Source: Algibacter sp. L3A6 (GTDB lineage Bacteria; Bacteroidota; Bacteroidia; Flavobacteriales; Flavobacteriaceae). Taken from it: a stretch of 64,000 bases of DNA. Below, in pieces: positions 60,650-64,000 of the stretch. Positions within the stretch are counted from its first letter, which is position 1. Each line of letters opens with the position of its first letter. A program made the position numbers and the translations under genes. The notes under the pieces were generated by a model. That model saw only the letters and a program-made list of their open reading frames with translations, ran no database searches and was not told where the DNA came from. The stretch covers positions 2,331,501-2,395,500 of the forward strand of contig NZ_CP047030.1 of the NCBI RefSeq assembly GCF_009796825.1, written 5' to 3'.

Positions 60650-62314
60650 TTAGTTTTTCGTTTTGTTTGCTCCTTTACTTTTAGAACCAACACGAGACAT
60701 TGCACATCTAAACCCAATATAGTCTGTTGCCATATCTTGTGGGAAGTAGCGACGTTGAGCAGGATCTAACCAGTATTCTCTATCTTTCCAAGAACCACCT
60801 TTGTAAACACGAACTTCATCGTTAATTAAAGATGTTCTATTGTTTGATTTATCATATTCTCTAACAATGTTTCCTAAAGAATCTCTAGAGATATTATGTT
60901 TAGGAGAGTTATACATTCCGCTAGATTTTCCAGATTCTTCATCTTCATCACCAAAGCTTTCAAACTTTCTTGATGAGCGCTTGTCTCCATCTCTAAAGTT
61001 AATCTCGTTACTTTTATCAAAATTCGTTCTTTGGAACGTTTCATTTTCATCTACAGGAACTTGCATGATTTCACCAGGTAAATTTCTAGCAATAATTTTT
61101 CCGTTAGATAAAGTATCATAAACAATTTCATCTGAAGTAATTACTTTTACAGAACCATCTTCGTTAATAGCGTTTTTAGTATAAACGTTACCACGGTAGT
61201 AGTTAAAGTCATTAAATTGATCATCAATAATAGGTCTGTAAACATCGGCAACCCATTCAGCTACATTACCAGCCATGTCATATAAACCAAAATCGTTTGG
61301 AGCATAAGATTTTACTGCATTTGTAATATCGGCACCATCATCAGACCATCCTGCAATTCCACCGTAATCACCTTTACCTTGTTTAAAGTTGGCCATTTGG
61401 TCTCCTCTAATTTTTCTTTTTCCTGAACGTGTGTACTGTCCGTCCCATGGATATTTTTTACGACCTCTGTAAAGGTTATAACTTCTAATTTCGCTTAATC
61501 CTAAAGCAGCATATTCCCACTCAGTTTCAGTTGGTAGTCTGTATTTTGGAGCAAGAACACCTGTTTCTCTACTTGCGTAAATACCAGATTCGTTTCCTTC
61601 TGCATCTACAGTAATATTTCTATTTCTTCTAGAGTCAACAGGTTCGCCTGTATCCATAGAGCTAGGGTCAATAGTGTATCTATTTGTGTTGAATGCATTA
61701 TCAGGATCAATATCAGTGTGGTTTATTTCACGATATCCTGCTTGACTTAAGTTTAATTCGTTAACACGGTCTGTCCTCCAGTTAGAAAACTCTACAGCTT
61801 GAATCCAGCTAACGCCAACTACAGGGTATTCTCCATAAGCTGGGTGACGTAGGTAATTCTCCGTCATAACTTCATTGTATCCTAAACGGTTTCTCCAAAC
61901 TAATGTATCTGGTAAAGCACCGTTGTAAATTGCTTTAAAGTTATCCTCAGAAGGAGGGTAATAACGTTTTAAATAATCTAAGTATTCTAAATACATAGCA
62001 TTGGTAACCTCAGTTTCATCCATGTAGAAAGACATAACATGCTGTTGGTTAGGGCTGTTGTTCCAGTCATGCATAACATCGTCTTGCACTCGACCTTTAG
62101 TAAATGTGCCTCCTTCAATAAATACAAGACCAGGAGATGTTTCCTGTTCTTTAAACTCTGTATTATATTGAAAACCACCATCTCTATCGTTAATGTTCCA
62201 TCCAGTTGCTCTAGAGCTATTTTTAGAACTCGAAGATTTTTTACAACTTGTAGACACTACAGCTAGTGCTACAATTAATAAAACCTTGATTGTCACTACT
62301 TTTTTCATATTCAT
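60650..62314 (-). CDS. gldJ: Gliding motility lipoprotein GldJ
   Basis: A 554-residue lipoprotein needed for gliding and type IX secretion in Flavobacteria. I chose the ATG at 62314 (MNMKKVVTIK); ATG 62308 is an alternative, and the upstream frame to 62350 lacks a leader. The lipobox is VVSTSC (Cys24), followed by Ser/Lys. The body is a formylglycine-generating-enzyme-like (FGE-sulfatase) fold: FIEGGTFTKGR, YMDETEVTNAMYLEYL, YPVVGVSWIQAVEFSNWR, RLPTETEWEYAA, AGNVAEWVADVYR and GGSWKDREYW. GldJ uses the fold structurally, not as an enzyme. It is divergent from porU, the usual arrangement. Confidence 0.95.
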   Translation of the reverse strand: MNMKKVVTIKVLLIVALAVVSTSCKKSSSSKNSSRATGWNINDRDGGFQYNTEFKEQETSPGLVFIEGGTFTKGRVQDDVMHDWNNSPNQQHVMSFYMDETEVTNAMYLEYLDYLKRYYPPSEDNFKAIYNGALPDTLVWRNRLGYNEVMTENYLRHPAYGEYPVVGVSWIQAVEFSNWRTDRVNELNLSQAGYREINHTDIDPDNAFNTNRYTIDPSSMDTGEPVDSRRNRNITVDAEGNESGIYASRETGVLAPKYRLPTETEWEYAALGLSEIRSYNLYRGRKKYPWDGQYTRSGKRKIRGDQMANFKQGKGDYGGIAGWSDDGADITNAVKSYAPNDFGLYDMAGNVAEWVADVYRPIIDDQFNDFNYYRGNVYTKNAINEDGSVKVITSDEIVYDTLSNGKIIARNLPGEIMQVPVDENETFQRTNFDKSNEINFRDGDKRSSRKFESFGDEDEESGKSSGMYNSPKHNISRDSLGNIVREYDKSNNRTSLINDEVRVYKGGSWKDREYWLDPAQRRYFPQDMATDYIGFRCAMSRVGSKSKGANKTKN

Positions 62315-62586
62315 ACTTTTAAGTAAGCTAATAATATTTTGGTGCTGCAATATAAGAATTAAACCTTACACAACAAGCTATTTTTTACATTTTAACCAAA
62401 AAAAGAGGTGTTTTGTCCTGTTTTTTAAGCGTTACATCGATGTTTTGTGGTGTTATGAGCGCCTTCTTTTGTTCGATTGTGTTGTATAAACGAATGTTTT
62501 GCTAATTTATTATCGTATTTTTGTTGATGTTTTAGAAATTATTACGTTTTTAATACTAACTCAAAGCTAAAGACGTTATTTTAACG

Positions 62587-64000
62587 ATGAAAAAGAATTT
62601 ATTCCTATTTATATTCCTAACCTCTATTACTGTATTTGCTCAGCAAAAGACGTTTACTCTCAATTGGCAGGCATCTCAAACAATTTCAGGAGGTTCTTAT
62701 AGTATTGAAATTCCTTTTTTTAATGAAGAAGTCTGTGATTTCGATTTTGATTCAGGGCTTCAGTTTGTTTCTCAATGGGAAGTTGCTTCTTCTGTCAACG
62801 AAGAATCTGTAGTTATATCTAAAGTGAGTTATGCAAATATCTCTTTAGCAGAATTAAAAGGTTTACCAATTAATAAAATTCCTAAAAAGTTAACCTATAC
62901 TTTAAGAAACTCTATAGCAAGAGGGAAACAATATGCTATGTTGCAATTGTCTCCTATTATATATGATAATGGAATTTACAAAAAAGTTACTCAGTTTCAA
63001 GTTAATTATTCAAACGGAACATCGAGAAGAAGCGCCAATTTAAATAAAACTTCAGGAACAAAAGTGATTTCTAATTCTGTTTTAGATAAAGGAGATTGGT
63101 TTCGCTTTTATATTGATACAACGGGTGTTTTTAAATTATCAAAATCCTTTATCAAACGCTTGGGCGTTAATGTAAATAATGTAGATCCTCGAACTATTAG
63201 GATTTTTGGAAACGGCGGACGGATGATTCCTTTTTCTAATAATGAAGATTATCCTTTTGATGTTGTCGAGAATGCTGTAAAGTTTGTAGGGGAAGAAGAT
63301 GGTGTTTTTAACGATTCCGATTATATTTTGTTCTATGGGCAAGGTCCGAAACAGTTTAACCAAGAAAGCAATACAAATATAAACTGCTATAGTGATAAAA
63401 CATATTACTATATCAATACAGGTTCTGGTATTGGAAAGCGTATTTCACAGTTTACACAACCAGCAGGTTCGGTAGATTTAGAGATTAATACGTTTCAGGA
63501 TTATCAGTATCATGAATATGATAATGAAAATATCGCTTTACTTGGCCGTCGTTGGTTTGGTGAGCGTTTTGATGTGGAAGCAGAACAGAATTTCAAATTT
63601 GAGTTTCCTGAAATTGTAACATCAACACCTGTTGCTTTAAAGGTTTATGTAGCTACAATTTCATCAGAGCCAACTTCAATGGCAATTGCTGTTAATGGTA
63701 ATGAGTTGTCGACGTTAGTTTTACCGGGAGCAGACGATCCAACACTTGGTAATGATAGGTTTTATATCACTAATACTTCTGTGAGTTCTGCAGAAGTTGA
63801 TATTAAATTGAGTTATAACAATCAAGGCGATCCTAGTGCGCTCGGATATTTAGATTATATTTCTATTGAAGCGACTAGGGCATTAAAATTTATAAAACCT
63901 CAGTTTCATTTTAAAAATAAAGCTGTAGAATCGGCTTCTGGTGTAGGTAGATATACCATTGAAAATGCTTCTGAAATTTCCGAAGTTTGGGATGTTACTG
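62587..64000 (+). CDS. porU: Type IX secretion system sortase PorU, N-terminal part
   Basis: The first 471 residues, still open at the window end. A signal peptide (MKKNLFLFIFLTSITVFAQ) is followed by a beta-rich domain with the motifs KGDWFRFYIDTTGVFKLS, IRIFGNGGRMIPFSN and DYILFYGQGPKQF, typical of PorU before its C25 protease domain. PorU removes C-terminal signals of secreted proteins at the outer membrane. The catalytic His/Cys part lies outside the window. The position next to divergent gldJ is standard for Flavobacteriaceae. Confidence 0.93.
   Translation, partial: MKKNLFLFIFLTSITVFAQQKTFTLNWQASQTISGGSYSIEIPFFNEEVCDFDFDSGLQFVSQWEVASSVNEESVVISKVSYANISLAELKGLPINKIPKKLTYTLRNSIARGKQYAMLQLSPIIYDNGIYKKVTQFQVNYSNGTSRRSANLNKTSGTKVISNSVLDKGDWFRFYIDTTGVFKLSKSFIKRLGVNVNNVDPRTIRIFGNGGRMIPFSNNEDYPFDVVENAVKFVGEEDGVFNDSDYILFYGQGPKQFNQESNTNINCYSDKTYYYINTGSGIGKRISQFTQPAGSVDLEINTFQDYQYHEYDNENIALLGRRWFGERFDVEAEQNFKFEFPEIVTSTPVALKVYVATISSEPTSMAIAVNGNELSTLVLPGADDPTLGNDRFYITNTSVSSAEVDIKLSYNNQGDPSALGYLDYISIEATRALKFIKPQFHFKNKAVESASGVGRYTIENASEISEVWDVT

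Noticed and set aside
1..64000. CRISPR array, rRNA operon, transposase or phage genes
   Set aside because: No regularly spaced direct repeats, no rRNA sequence and no transposase or capsid-type protein were found.

Overview
The window is AT-rich chromosomal DNA of a Bacteroidota, almost certainly family Flavobacteriaceae. Evidence: a GldJ gliding lipoprotein gene divergent from the type IX secretion sortase PorU; two SusC/SusD pairs; many lipoproteins with LxxC lipoboxes; a PF14121-type putative porin; TAnnTTTG-type promoter boxes; ExbB-ExbD-TonB. An NhaD Na+/H+ antiporter, a sodium:solute symporter and an apparent arsenosugar pathway fit a marine lifestyle (inference).

Layout. 1-5115: end of argS, a YejK-type nucleoid protein, a large lipoprotein and rnhB. 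5368-12446: a SusC/SusD import operon with a zinc metallohydrolase lipoprotein and a DUF4302 lipoprotein, closed by terminators. 12714-14684: a porin. 14725-20346 (minus): a tight five-gene operon joining an FAD oxidoreductase and a membrane 4Fe-4S protein to a MORN-repeat protein and two GT2 glycosyltransferases. 20551-25209 (plus): an envelope operon (DUF547, barrel protein, GH113-like hydrolase, lipoprotein, POTRA/Omp85-like barrel). 25339-27260: an integron-like array of small unknown genes with attC-like palindromic boundaries; 27286-28640 continues accessory and includes a broken lipoprotein gene. 29098-33477: pyruvate carboxylase and a PP2A-like phosphatase.

35424-49287 (minus): the most interesting locus, a 13- to 14-gene unidirectional cluster. 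It holds the arsenosugar radical SAM enzyme ArsS, its CMD/peroxidase-like partner, two CofC-like DUF2064 transferases, a TIGR04283-type GT2, a purine-nucleoside phosphorylase, a rhodanese, an aberrant Cys-rich metallophosphoesterase, a fatty-acid-hydroxylase family protein, DUF547, a SusC/SusD pair and a sodium symporter. I read it as a candidate pathway for making and moving arsenosugars, perhaps arsenolipids. No arsM or arsR lies in the window.

49421-64000: housekeeping genes: acyl-CoA dehydrogenase, anmK, a frameshifted Glu/Leu/Phe/Val dehydrogenase, nhaD, exbB-exbD-tonB-folC, two identical tRNA-Val genes, a PAS-LuxR regulator, murF, gldJ and the start of porU. No CRISPR array, rRNA, transposase or integrase gene was seen.
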